Positions 37,088-45,263 of a stretch of DNA of 64,000 nucleotides are shown piece after piece; position 1 is the stretch's first letter; the number at the start of each line of letters is the position of its first letter. The position numbers and the translations under genes were made by a program. Source of the DNA: Brumimicrobium salinarum (lineage in GTDB: Bacteria > Bacteroidota > Bacteroidia > Flavobacteriales_D > Crocinitomicaceae). Below the pieces are notes generated by a model. It made no database searches. It saw only the letters and a program-made list of their open reading frames with translations, and had not been told where the DNA came from. The stretch lies in contig NZ_PJNI01000007.1 of NCBI RefSeq assembly GCF_002844555.1, positions 62,001-126,000 of the forward strand, written 5' to 3'.

Positions 37088-37687
37088 ATGTATCAATCAA
37101 TACATTACTATTATGAAGGAAACAACCATTTTCAGCAACAAGCAACAAGCAACAAGCAACAAAAAAGATTGTTTCTACTTTTTGCAATTCTATGCTCTTC
37201 TTTATTCTTAGGAGCTCAAAATCCATATCTTAACGATGCTAATGAGCAATTAAGACATATCTTTAGTCAGATAACATATCCTAATAATGACGTGTTGTTT
37301 TTATATGAACGTTCAGCCAAGATGAGTGATTCTTCATTTTACTCCAATAATAGTGTGGATACTGCAGATTTCAAAGTATGGAGACAAGTCTATGATGAAA
37401 TGTATTATGCTGCTCATGATACTCTTCCATTATCAAAAATTAATACTCTTGAGTTCAATGCCTCACAATTCTATGGAGACACAATTCCAATTGGATTAAT
37501 GGATTATGAATATTTTTATCTAAAAGAGGAAGCATTTTCTACTGGAGACTACTTTCTTTTTGACACTATAAATAATTATTTATTCGATCATCCAAGTCCA
37601 ATAGGAAGTCCTTATAAAAAATCTAACATTTTTTTGGCTTCACCTTTTAAAGAGTATTCAAAGTGGAATGTATATGGTTCGCATTAA
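37088..37687 (+). CDS. Secreted protein of unknown function with heptamer repeat in the leader
   Basis: Frame of 199 aa. A signal-peptide core (RLFLLFAILCSSLFLGAQ) sits at residues 27-44 behind an unusual polar N-terminus encoded partly by four copies of AGCAACA (37134-37161). The rest (NPYLNDANEQLRHIFSQITYP, ALD-like aromatic strands) is not recognised and may be the remaining front of a longer cell-surface protein. The start at 37088 is uncertain: an ATG at 37113 would be in frame only with one more repeat unit. Confidence 0.55.
   Translation: MYQSIHYYYEGNNHFQQQATSNKQQKRLFLLFAILCSSLFLGAQNPYLNDANEQLRHIFSQITYPNNDVLFLYERSAKMSDSSFYSNNSVDTADFKVWRQVYDEMYYAAHDTLPLSKINTLEFNASQFYGDTIPIGLMDYEYFYLKEEAFSTGDYFLFDTINNYLFDHPSPIGSPYKKSNIFLASPFKEYSKWNVYGSH
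37134..37161 (+). repeat. Tandem heptanucleotide repeat (AGCAACA x4)
   Basis: Four exact head-to-tail copies between a candidate ATG (37113) and the signal-peptide codons of the 37088-37687 gene. A 7-base unit shifts the frame with each change in copy number. Confidence 0.95.
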
Positions 37688-37742
37688 AGGCTATGAAAAT
37701 CAGGAAGTAAGAAGGTTAATAATAAAATAAATTCTAGAAATT

Positions 37743-38417
37743 ATGAAAACAAAAATGAAAAATATAATCACACTTACTCTTGTTACATTCCTATCTTTGG
37801 GTTGCAACAAGGCCATCAACAAAGGCAAAGAATATACAGTTGAGGGGCGTTTAATGTATAATTGTGAAACGCCTATGGATAACACTGAGTTTTCTTTTAG
37901 ACAAGGAGACCCAGCATTAATCTCGATTAAAGATCCTTTATCATTAACTGTAAAAACAGATGCAGAAGGTTATTTCAAAGTCGTTTATAATGGCAAAGAG
38001 GCTAATGGTTCAAATTTTACAATTAGGGATGGTGGAACATTGTTGGATGGAATACCAGTCCATGAAAATGTAAAATTGGGCGAGGTTGTTATCGGGGCCA
38101 GAATTATAAGTTTTGTGCGCCGCCTTGAAGTAGTTGAGGCATATACAGAAAATGATACTTTAATTATGCCTGATTATAATGCTATCAATAACCCTTATGC
38201 ATTATTACGTATCCCAGGTCCTTTTGAAAATGGAGTGATTGATACTGTTTGGAACTGGAGTTTGCTTAAACACCCTACTTATAAAGAGATAATGGAACTT
38301 CGCATTATTCATTGCCTCTCTCAAACACCATCAGATTTCAAAAATGTTTATATTGAAATTCCTGACTATTGCGCCAATATTAATAAGCTCTACGAAGGTG
38401 TATTGAAAATAGAGTAA
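37743..38417 (+). CDS. Lipoprotein, first member of a tandem paralogue family
   Basis: Lipoprotein of 224 aa; the lipobox is LSLGC after LTLVTF. The domain GKEYTVEGRLMYNCETPMDN looks like a carboxypeptidase-regulatory-type beta domain, followed by AEGYFKVVYNGKEANGSNF. The C-terminal third differs from its neighbour and holds two cysteines. Function is unknown. Immediately followed by a paralogue (38431) and a broken third copy (39123), whose first ~170 bases are nearly identical. Confidence 0.75.
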   Translation: MKTKMKNIITLTLVTFLSLGCNKAINKGKEYTVEGRLMYNCETPMDNTEFSFRQGDPALISIKDPLSLTVKTDAEGYFKVVYNGKEANGSNFTIRDGGTLLDGIPVHENVKLGEVVIGARIISFVRRLEVVEAYTENDTLIMPDYNAINNPYALLRIPGPFENGVIDTVWNWSLLKHPTYKEIMELRIIHCLSQTPSDFKNVYIEIPDYCANINKLYEGVLKIE

Positions 38418-38430
38418 TACACTGTGATTT

Positions 38431-39093
38431 ATGAAAACAATAAAATACTTAATTACATTAACTCTTGTTACATTCCTATCTTTGGGTTGCAACAAGGCCA
38501 TCAACAAAGGCAAAGAATATACAGTTGAAGGGCGTTTAATGTATAATTGTGAAACGCCTATAGTTAACACGGAGTTTTCTTTTAGACAAGGAGACCCAGG
38601 AATACTTGGGCTTAAGAAGCCTTTATCACTAACAGTTAAAACTAATGCGGAGGGTTATTTTAAAATCGTTTATAATGGAAAAGAGGCTAATGTTTCAGAT
38701 TTTAAAATAAGGGACGGTGGAACCATTATGAATAATATCCCCGTTTTTGAAAATATTGATTTAGGAAATATTTATTATAATCCAACATTTAGCTTTAAAA
38801 TATCACTTGATGTTGTCAATCCTTACACATCAAATGATACATTGGAAATACCAAATTATAATGATATTTTCAATGAAAATAATAATAGAATATATATTTC
38901 TGGTCCTTTTGAAAATGGAGTAATAGATACTGTTTTAAATTATCCAGACATGAGTAGTATATGGTATAACTCAGCATCTACCTTTTATGTAAAATATAGA
39001 ATTAATAATAATTCGAATTGGGTAGAAACTGAATTGGAAATTTCAAATCATTGTAAAGGCGAACTTTACGATGCTGTAATAAAAATTGATTAA
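38431..39093 (+). CDS. Lipoprotein, second paralogue
   Basis: 220 aa with the same signal (LSLGC lipobox) and the same YTVEGRLMYNCETP domain as the gene upstream. The 5' part is almost base-identical, while the C-terminal ~100 aa diverge (NNRIYISGPFENGVIDTVLN is shared in short form). The pattern suggests duplication with gene conversion of the 5' end and diversification of the 3' end. Function is unknown. Confidence 0.75.
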   Translation: MKTIKYLITLTLVTFLSLGCNKAINKGKEYTVEGRLMYNCETPIVNTEFSFRQGDPGILGLKKPLSLTVKTNAEGYFKIVYNGKEANVSDFKIRDGGTIMNNIPVFENIDLGNIYYNPTFSFKISLDVVNPYTSNDTLEIPNYNDIFNENNNRIYISGPFENGVIDTVLNYPDMSSIWYNSASTFYVKYRINNNSNWVETELEISNHCKGELYDAVIKID

Positions 39094-39122
39094 TACACAA
39101 TGGTTTTTAAAACCGAGAAATT

Positions 39123-39317
39123 ATGAAAACTATAAAATACATCACCACATTAACTTTTGTTGCAATTCTATCTTTGGGTTGTAACAAGACCATCAACAAA
39201 GGTGAAGAATATACAGTTGAGGGGCGTGTAATGTATAATTGTGAAACGCCTATGGATAACACTGAGTTTTCTTTTAGACAAGGAGACCTAGGAATACTTG
39301 GGATTGTGTTTATATGA
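39123..39317 (+). pseudogene. Third lipoprotein paralogue, truncated
   Basis: Repeats the signal and the first ~60 residues of the family (LSLGCNKTINKGEEYTVEGR) up to GDLGILGI, then runs into a stop at 39315-39317. The following 140 bases carry another short frame from ATG 39314 (47 codons, ending SSYKN) unrelated to the family's domain core. This looks like a deletion joint that fused a front of this gene to a foreign tail. Confidence 0.8.
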
Positions 39318-39539
39318 GCAGTCTCACTTATGGAAAGGATCCATTAATGAACGTAAGTTACTTTATTAATGATTATCAGACCAATAAAAAAGAAATAACT
39401 TTTTCCTTTGGTTGGCCTTTGATCAAACGAACTCTTCAAAGCAGTTATAAAAATTGAATAATAAAAGTCGTGAAAACTTTCCGATTTGTATAACAGTAAA
39501 ATATATCTTTAGGAATCTACTTATTCAATTCAAAATCAC

Positions 39540-39547
39540 TATTTTTG
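39540..39547 (+). promoter_or_regulatory. Putative -7 promoter box of ndk
   Basis: TATTTTTG matches TAnnTTTG and is 25 bases before the ATG at 39573. Confidence 0.5.
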
Positions 39548-39572
39548 CGCCACATAAAAAAAATAAAATAAA

Positions 39573-39995
39573 ATGGCGGGAAATAGAACTTTTACAATGA
39601 TTAAACCAGATGCAGTTAAGGCTGGTAACATCGGAAACATTCTTCAAATGATTACTGATGGAGGATTTGAGATTAAAGCGATGAAATATACGCAGTTAAC
39701 TGAAGAGCAAGCAAAAGAATTTTATGCTGTTCACAGTGAACGTCCTTTTTATGGTGAATTGGTTGAGTTCATGACTTCAGGACCTATCGTTGCTGCAATT
39801 TTAGAGAAAGATAACGCTGTTGCTGATTTCCGTTCTTTAATTGGTGCAACTAATCCAGCAGAGGCAGATGAAGGAACAATTCGTAAGAAATACGCAAGTT
39901 CAGTGGGTGAAAATGCAGTTCACGGTTCAGATTCTGACGAAAATGCAAAAATAGAAGGTGACTTTCATTTTTCAGCTGATGAGGTTGTAGCGTAA
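39573..39995 (+). CDS. ndk: Nucleoside-diphosphate kinase
   Basis: Enzyme of 140 aa that passes the gamma-phosphate of ATP to nucleoside diphosphates. [10 protein letters not shown] is the N-terminal signature and the phospho-histidine is H117 in ENAVHGSDS. Length and fold are typical. It has its own promoter-like box and terminator, so it is probably monocistronic. Confidence 0.97.
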   Translation: MAGNRTFTMIKPDAVKAGNIGNILQMITDGGFEIKAMKYTQLTEEQAKEFYAVHSERPFYGELVEFMTSGPIVAAILEKDNAVADFRSLIGATNPAEADEGTIRKKYASSVGENAVHGSDSDENAKIEGDFHFSADEVVA

Positions 39996-40020
39996 GTTTA
40001 CTTTTTTATAAAAAAATAAA

Positions 40021-40057
40021 AAAAGCTACCTCGAGATAATTTCTTGAGGTAGCTTTT
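40021..40057 (+). terminator. Rho-independent terminator of ndk
   Basis: A perfect 12-bp stem, AAAAGCTACCTC (40021-40032) with GAGGTAGCTTTT (40046-40057), runs into T residues. Confidence 0.92.
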
Positions 40058-40114
40058 TTGTAAGATTACTTTTTCAATCCTTTTTAATGTTCTTTACATT
40101 TTAATTTTATCGAA

Positions 40115-40318
40115 TTATTTCTGAAAAACAGTTTCTCCTTCCTTCACCGTCTCTAAAACTTCAATATCCTTAATGCTTTCGGCCTCAGTTTTTAACGGAT
40201 TCTTATCCAAAATTACAAAATCAGCGTATTTTCCTGCTTCTAACGTTCCTTTGATGTCCTCGTCGAACATTTCATAAGCTGCATTTTTTAGAGAAATCAA
40301 AATCGGATTATAAAACAT
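40115..40318 (-). pseudogene. Amidohydrolase C-terminal remnant
   Basis: About 60 residues (SLKNAAYEMFDEDIKGTLEA, GKYADFVILDKNPLK, IEVLETVKEGETVFQK) match the extreme C-terminus of YtcJ-like metal-dependent hydrolases, which are normally over 500 aa. The metal-binding barrel is missing, and the sequence upstream is the unrelated gene at 40338. It is a leftover of a deleted gene. Confidence 0.8.
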
Positions 40319-40337
40319 TTTAATCTACATTTGCCTC

Positions 40338-40706
40338 GTGGAAACAAAATGGAGAAATATCACCTTGGCTTTCTTTTTAGCGATTTACAGTTTTTCTGTA
40401 TTTGGCTTGAATTTAACTTTGCCCCAAAGTGATGAATCCACAAACATCGAATCAGGTGAAGCGACTCATTTTGCTGAACTATCTAAAATTGTTTTTCCAC
40501 AAGCTATTCAAGTTGATGGAAATGGAGTAAACATAGTTCCCTTGCCACAAGAGGGAGAAACACCATTTGTTGATGCTCAGATTATCGTTCAAATTTTAGG
40601 TGATCGGCTTTTTCAAATTGATACAGATTATTTAAAATCTAAGCATCATCTGGAAATTCAATTTCCAGCCATCGACATCATTTTCCCTTTCCATAATTTC
40701 TGGTAA
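40338..40706 (+). CDS. Small secreted protein of unknown function
   Basis: 122 aa from a GTG start (no in-frame ATG nearby). The hydrophobic N-terminus ITLAFFLAIYSFSVFG could be a signal peptide or an anchor. No family is recognised. It is divergent from the amidohydrolase remnant and starts within 20 bases of it, so it may have come to lie here by the deletion that destroyed that gene. Confidence 0.45.
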   Translation: METKWRNITLAFFLAIYSFSVFGLNLTLPQSDESTNIESGEATHFAELSKIVFPQAIQVDGNGVNIVPLPQEGETPFVDAQIIVQILGDRLFQIDTDYLKSKHHLEIQFPAIDIIFPFHNFW

Positions 40707-40856
40707 TCCATTTTTGATCATTCTAGAAAAACGATTAAAAAGTCTATAAAACGATTATTCAAACGTGATTTTAATGGTGTTTAATCACCGTTTATAGCTT
40801 TGTTTTAACAATTAAAAATATGTGTCATTGACACAAAATCAGAAATTCAAATAAAA

Positions 40857-41331
40857 ATGGAAACAGGAAATTTAATTATCGGAGGAATCTCCGCAGCAGC
40901 CATCATTTTGCCATTCGTATATATGTATAGAAAAAGTAAACAATTAGAACGTCAATTAACGAAAGGATTAAGGTCCTACGCTGCTTCAAAAGACTTCAAA
41001 ATTGATCAAACTGAAGTTGCTGGAAATGTAATTTTAGGGATTGATAAACAAAATACAGTTGCATTTTTAGGCAAATAAGGAAAAAACAGAGGAAATATTC
41101 CGACATGTTAATTTAGAAAATATAAAATTGTGTAAAGTAAACCGTCAGGTAAGAGAAGTTGTAACGCACGGCAAAAGGGATAAAGTAACACATAGTTTGT
41201 CTTTAGAGTTTTATCCGCAACATCAACAAGAAGAAATCACAAGATTTTCACTTTACAACGAAGACAACGACGAGGCTTTAGGTGGAGAAATCCAACTGGC
41301 AAATGACTGGGTTGGAAAGTTTAATTTGTAA
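40857..41331 (+). pseudogene. Membrane-anchored hypothetical protein split by a frameshift
   Basis: The first part (73 aa, METGNLIIGGISAAAIILPF as membrane anchor, then a basic helix) stops at 41076-41078. Reading on in the +1 frame from about 41066 gives a continuous, similar-quality sequence (RQIRKKTEEIFRHVNLENIK, then SLEFYPQHQQEEITRFSLYN, GEIQLANDWVGKFNL) to 41331. One inserted base near 41066 would join them into one protein of about 158 aa. Function is unknown. Confidence 0.65.
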
Positions 41332-41614
41332 AAAACGTCGAACTATAATTAACCCAACCTTAATTCCACCTCAATCATTATTAGATTGTTTTAAATTTTG
41401 ATGGGTCGGAAATGGACAGTTTTATTGACTTTTTTGAGGTTCTGAAAGTTTAATTAACTTAAGAAATTTCAAATAGTAATTTTGATAATTGCGTTCTGTT
41501 TCTGGCCTTTCATTTCAAACACTTTCAGTCCATTAATGATATTATTCTCCTTTAAATCATGTTTAAAAACCAACCTAAACAAGGAAATTCACGTCTTTTA
41601 GGAAAGCAATCATT

Positions 41615-41971
41615 ATGGAAGCAAAAAACATTAAGTCATTAAACAGTGCAGTTTATGTAATGCGCCATTTTGTAGAATTGAGCGCCAAATTATTACCAAT
41701 CTATGAAAAGTTAACACGCAGCGAACCACATAGTGTAGATTCAGAATTTGAAAAAAAGAAAATTGATGTGATTTACGAAGCTTATAATGTAAATCCCAAA
41801 ACAAGTCAGTTTTTATTGGGTTCAAACATTGTTTCCTTAATTAAGGAGACTTATGAAACATTAAGGAATCGATCAAGCAAAACCGAAAAAAGAGCACAAG
41901 AGCAACTCGAAGCATTTTATGAAGAGTATGCAAAACTCAAACAAGATTGGTATATGACGTTGATGAACTGA
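41615..41971 (+). CDS. Hypothetical helical protein
   Basis: 118 aa, predicted mostly alpha-helical and charged, no signal peptide or known motif (KNIKSLNSAVYVMRHFVELS; RSSKTEKRAQEQLEAFYEE). It precedes the repeat-flanked four-helix-bundle gene. Coding status rests on start, length and codon usage only. Confidence 0.5.
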   Translation: MEAKNIKSLNSAVYVMRHFVELSAKLLPIYEKLTRSEPHSVDSEFEKKKIDVIYEAYNVNPKTSQFLLGSNIVSLIKETYETLRNRSSKTEKRAQEQLEAFYEEYAKLKQDWYMTLMN

Positions 41972-41975
41972 AAAT

Positions 41976-42008
41976 AATGATGAATTATGAACGATGAATT
42001 ATGAATAT
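41976..42008 (+). repeat. Left inverted repeat of the four-helix-bundle module
   Basis: Built from ATGAATTATGAACG-type units; the exact arm GAATTATGAACGATGAA (41982-41998) is found inverted at 42541-42557. The pair encloses the gene at 42061-42423. Confidence 0.8.
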
Positions 42009-42060
42009 TGTACAATTCATCATTCGCAACAAACCAAGGTTCTCTGTTATTATCGTTATA

Positions 42061-42423
42061 TCAAAGCTTCTGCTTAATTGTTAAAATAGAGCTTTTAATC
42101 ATTTTTAATAACTCCACAGCATTTTGATTTACACTTTCAAATTGATTTTGATTTATGTATTCAGTTTCTTTTAATAACTCAAACCAATAACTTGTTTCAT
42201 CGCATTCTTTTTGAGCAATCGCTAATTTATGGATAAAGTCCTTTTTGCTTTCTGCATTTTGAGCCTCTCTTATCAAAGTTCCTACGGCCGTTCCACTTCG
42301 TAAAAGCTGTTTACTCAAAACGTACTCCCGTTTATCAGTAGATAAATACTTGTATAGTTTGACGATTCTAATTGCAAATAATAAAGATTTTGAAAGCAAA
42401 ACATTTTCAATGGATTTTTTCAT
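42061..42423 (-). CDS. Four-helix-bundle protein (S23/IVP, Avd-like)
   Basis: 120 aa, all helical. RIVKLYKYLSTDKREYVLSK, QLLRSGTAVGTLIREA and AIAQKECDETSYWFELL are hallmarks of the four-helix-bundle family related to proteins encoded in 23S rRNA intervening sequences and to the Avd accessory protein of diversity-generating retroelements. No reverse transcriptase or variable repeat is nearby. It lies between short inverted repeats. A second member is at 54386-54736. Confidence 0.88.
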   Translation of the reverse strand: MKKSIENVLLSKSLLFAIRIVKLYKYLSTDKREYVLSKQLLRSGTAVGTLIREAQNAESKKDFIHKLAIAQKECDETSYWFELLKETEYINQNQFESVNQNAVELLKMIKSSILTIKQKL

Positions 42424-42540
42424 GATACGATGATTTTAAGATGGTTATTCCAATTAAGATAAGAATATTATTTGGTAATTATGAATGAAATGCGATGAAT
42501 TATAAATGGTAAAAACATTCATCTCTGACAAATAAGCCCA

Positions 42541-42570
42541 TTCATCGTTCATAATTCATAACTCATCATT
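42541..42570 (-). repeat. Right inverted repeat of the four-helix-bundle module
   Basis: Reverse complement of the left repeat vocabulary; TTCATCGTTCATAATTC (42541-42557) is the exact complement of 41982-41998. Confidence 0.8.
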
Positions 42571-42616
42571 AAGGTCGTTTCTAATTATTTAAAAGGTTTT
42601 CATTACTTTTGAAGTG

Positions 42617-43240
42617 ATGGAAGAAACAATTGCAAAAAAACGGACATCTTGGCCTGTGATGGAATCTTTTTATACCATTCAAGGCGAAGGACATTATTCT
42701 GGAAGAGCGGCTTACTTTATTCGAACAGGTGGTTGTGATGTTGGTTGTGTTTGGTGTGATGTAAAGGAAAGCTGGGAGGCAGAAAATCACCCTGATACTA
42801 CTTTGGAAACATTGCTAGAGGAGGTCAATACAACAAATACAAATTTTGTGGTTGTTACGGGCGGCGAACCTGCCATGTATAAAATCGAAAACTTAGTTTC
42901 TGCATTGCAAAACGAAGGGAAAGAAGTAGCTATTGAAACTTCGGGGTGCTATCCTTTAGATGCAAAAGTAGATTGGTATTGTTTTTCTCCAAAGAAATTT
43001 AAAAAACCGGTTGAAGAGGCTTATGAAAAAGCAAATGAACTCAAAGTGGTTATTTTCAATAAAAACGATTTTAAATGGGCCGAAGAACACGCTGAAAAAG
43101 TAAACGATGATTGTTTACTATATCTCCAACCAGAATGGTCAAAAGAGGCACAAATGTTGCCCCTAATTATCGATTATGTAAAGAATCATCCACAATGGAA
43201 GATTTCTTTGCAGACACATAAATACATGAATATACCTTAG
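42617..43240 (+). CDS. queE: 7-carboxy-7-deazaguanine synthase QueE
   Basis: Radical SAM enzyme of 207 aa that makes CDG from CPH4 in queuosine biosynthesis. ESFYTIQGEGHYSGRAAYFIR is the family opening; the iron-sulfur cluster cysteines are C40, C44 and C47 in GCDVGCVWC; VVTGGEPAMY binds SAM. ATG at 42617 is preferred to the GTG three bases before. The next gene follows by 4 bases. Confidence 0.95.
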   Translation: MEETIAKKRTSWPVMESFYTIQGEGHYSGRAAYFIRTGGCDVGCVWCDVKESWEAENHPDTTLETLLEEVNTTNTNFVVVTGGEPAMYKIENLVSALQNEGKEVAIETSGCYPLDAKVDWYCFSPKKFKKPVEEAYEKANELKVVIFNKNDFKWAEEHAEKVNDDCLLYLQPEWSKEAQMLPLIIDYVKNHPQWKISLQTHKYMNIP

Positions 43241-43244
43241 AATT

Positions 43245-45263
43245 ATGATAAAAAACTTTGTTTTACTTTTTACACTATTTGCTTTATTAATCAGTAGTTG
43301 TGCGACTGCCCAAATGGGATACAGTACAAAAAGCAAGAGAGCTATTAAACTTTACGAAGAGGGACGCGCAGCACCGCAAAAAAACATTGATGTGCGAACA
43401 GGTCGGCCAGATTTTGAAGCTGGGATTGAACTGTTACAAAAAGCATTAAAAAAAGATGAGAACTTTCTTGAAGCCCATCAAATGATTGGTGAGTTTTACA
43501 GACTTTCGGGTAAAAATAAAAAGGCAGTTCATCACTATAAAAAATCATTGGAAATTCGTCCTTCTGCAAATCTCAACGGTCAACTGTACCTAGATATTGG
43601 TGAATTGCAAATGAGAAATTCAGAATTTAAGGATGCAATACGATATTTTGATAAAATATTAGCAGGAGATAATAGAAACATGTCCAATAAAATGTTGCAT
43701 GCTGCAGAATATTTAAAAACAAGTGCTGAATTTTCTTTAGAAGCCCGTAAAAATCCATTAAGCATTCATCCTGTCAATGTAGGAAAAGGAATTAACACGA
43801 AGCATCCAGAGTATTTTCCTACAATAACTGTCGATGGAAAAACTTTATTGTTTACAAGAGAAGTTCCCAACAATGATGGATCTCCGAGAGGGCAAGAGGA
43901 CTTTTTTGTATCTCGATTAAACAAAGAGAATGTTTGGACAAAATCAGTTCCGATGCCAAGGCATATAAATACACCTCAAAATGAAGGTGCTCCAACTATT
44001 TCAGCTGATGGTAGAACCCTTATCTTTGTTGCTTGTGCAGATGCTACAGGAAGAAACTATGGACCTAACAGAGAAGGAAAAGGAAGTTGTGACTTATTTG
44101 TTACGGAAAGAATTGGAAATGAGTGGACCTTGCCGGTTAATCTGCCAGGAAAAGTGAATTCATTTACGTGGGAATCGCAACCATCTTTATCCGCTGACGG
44201 TAAAACTTTATATTTTATTCGAAGAGTTGGACAACAACGAAATCAAAGAAGTGATATTCATGTGAGTGAAAAACAGGCAGATGGAACATGGGGAAAGCCA
44301 AAACCATTGCCCATGAATATAAATACCAAAAGAATGGAATCATCTGTAATGATTCACCCAGATGGACAAACGTTGTATTTTGCATCAGATGGACATATTG
44401 GTTTAGGTGGTACAGATATCTACATGTCACGTAAAGATCCACTTGGGAATTGGGGAGATCCAGTTAATCTTGGGTATCCAATAAATACAGAAAGCAACGA
44501 AAATTCTTTGCTTGTTGGACCTGATGGAGAGATTGCGTTTTTTGCATCTGACAGAGAAGGGGGTGAAGGGAAGTTAGATATTTACTACTTTGAGCTACCA
44601 GAAGAATTACGTCCAATAAAGACCACATATTTTGAAGGTTTAGTGTATGATGCCATTACGAGCAAACCGTTAAAAGGAAAATTTGAGTTAATTGATTTAT
44701 CTAATGGGGAAACTGTAATTGCTTCAGAAGCAGATCCATTAACGGGTGAGTTTTTAGTTGCATTGCCTACGCAAAAGGAATATGCGTTGAATGTAACTTT
44801 TCCTGGCTACACGTTCTTTTCAAAAAACTTTAATATGAAAGAAAGTGACGAAGCTATTCAAATGGATGTTCCTATGATCCCTCTAACTGATGAACAACCT
44901 GTTTTGTTGGCAAATGTATTTTTTGATTTAGGGAAGTCTACTTTACGTCCAACTTCTCATGTGGAATTGAATAAACTCTACAATTTCTTAACAGAAAATA
45001 CCGAAATAAAAATTGAAATTGGTGGTCACACTGATACACGTGGAGACGATAAAGCCAATCAAAAGCTTTCTGAAGATAGGGCAAAAGCTGTATTTGATTA
45101 TATCGTTAACAAAGGAATAGCTCAAGAAAGACTAACATACAAAGGATATGGTGAGGAGCGTCCTATAAATAGTGATGAGGAAATTAATGAAATGGAATCT
45201 GTTGAAGCAAAAGAAAAAGCACATCAAGAAAATAGACGTACCGAATATAGAATTATAAAATGA
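43245..45263 (+). CDS. PorE-like TPR-PD40-CRD-OmpA lipoprotein
   Basis: Lipoprotein of 672 aa; the lipobox is LLISSC (C19). Domains in order: TPR helices (about 30-145), PD40/WD40-like beta-propeller repeats (about 185-450; motifs such as TISADGRTLIF, SLSADGKTLYF, MIHPDGQTLYF), a carboxypeptidase regulatory-like domain (about 465-535, FEGLVYDAITSKPLKG) and an OmpA peptidoglycan-binding domain (about 555-672, IEIGGHTDTRGDD, NRRTEYRI). This exact order is that of PorE of the T9SS, which ties the complex to peptidoglycan. It overlaps the next gene by 4 bases. Confidence 0.85.
   Translation: MIKNFVLLFTLFALLISSCATAQMGYSTKSKRAIKLYEEGRAAPQKNIDVRTGRPDFEAGIELLQKALKKDENFLEAHQMIGEFYRLSGKNKKAVHHYKKSLEIRPSANLNGQLYLDIGELQMRNSEFKDAIRYFDKILAGDNRNMSNKMLHAAEYLKTSAEFSLEARKNPLSIHPVNVGKGINTKHPEYFPTITVDGKTLLFTREVPNNDGSPRGQEDFFVSRLNKENVWTKSVPMPRHINTPQNEGAPTISADGRTLIFVACADATGRNYGPNREGKGSCDLFVTERIGNEWTLPVNLPGKVNSFTWESQPSLSADGKTLYFIRRVGQQRNQRSDIHVSEKQADGTWGKPKPLPMNINTKRMESSVMIHPDGQTLYFASDGHIGLGGTDIYMSRKDPLGNWGDPVNLGYPINTESNENSLLVGPDGEIAFFASDREGGEGKLDIYYFELPEELRPIKTTYFEGLVYDAITSKPLKGKFELIDLSNGETVIASEADPLTGEFLVALPTQKEYALNVTFPGYTFFSKNFNMKESDEAIQMDVPMIPLTDEQPVLLANVFFDLGKSTLRPTSHVELNKLYNFLTENTEIKIEIGGHTDTRGDDKANQKLSEDRAKAVFDYIVNKGIAQERLTYKGYGEERPINSDEEINEMESVEAKEKAHQENRRTEYRIIK

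Noticed and set aside
42061-42423. Diversity-generating retroelement
   Set aside because: Avd-like protein only; no reverse transcriptase, template or variable repeat in the window.
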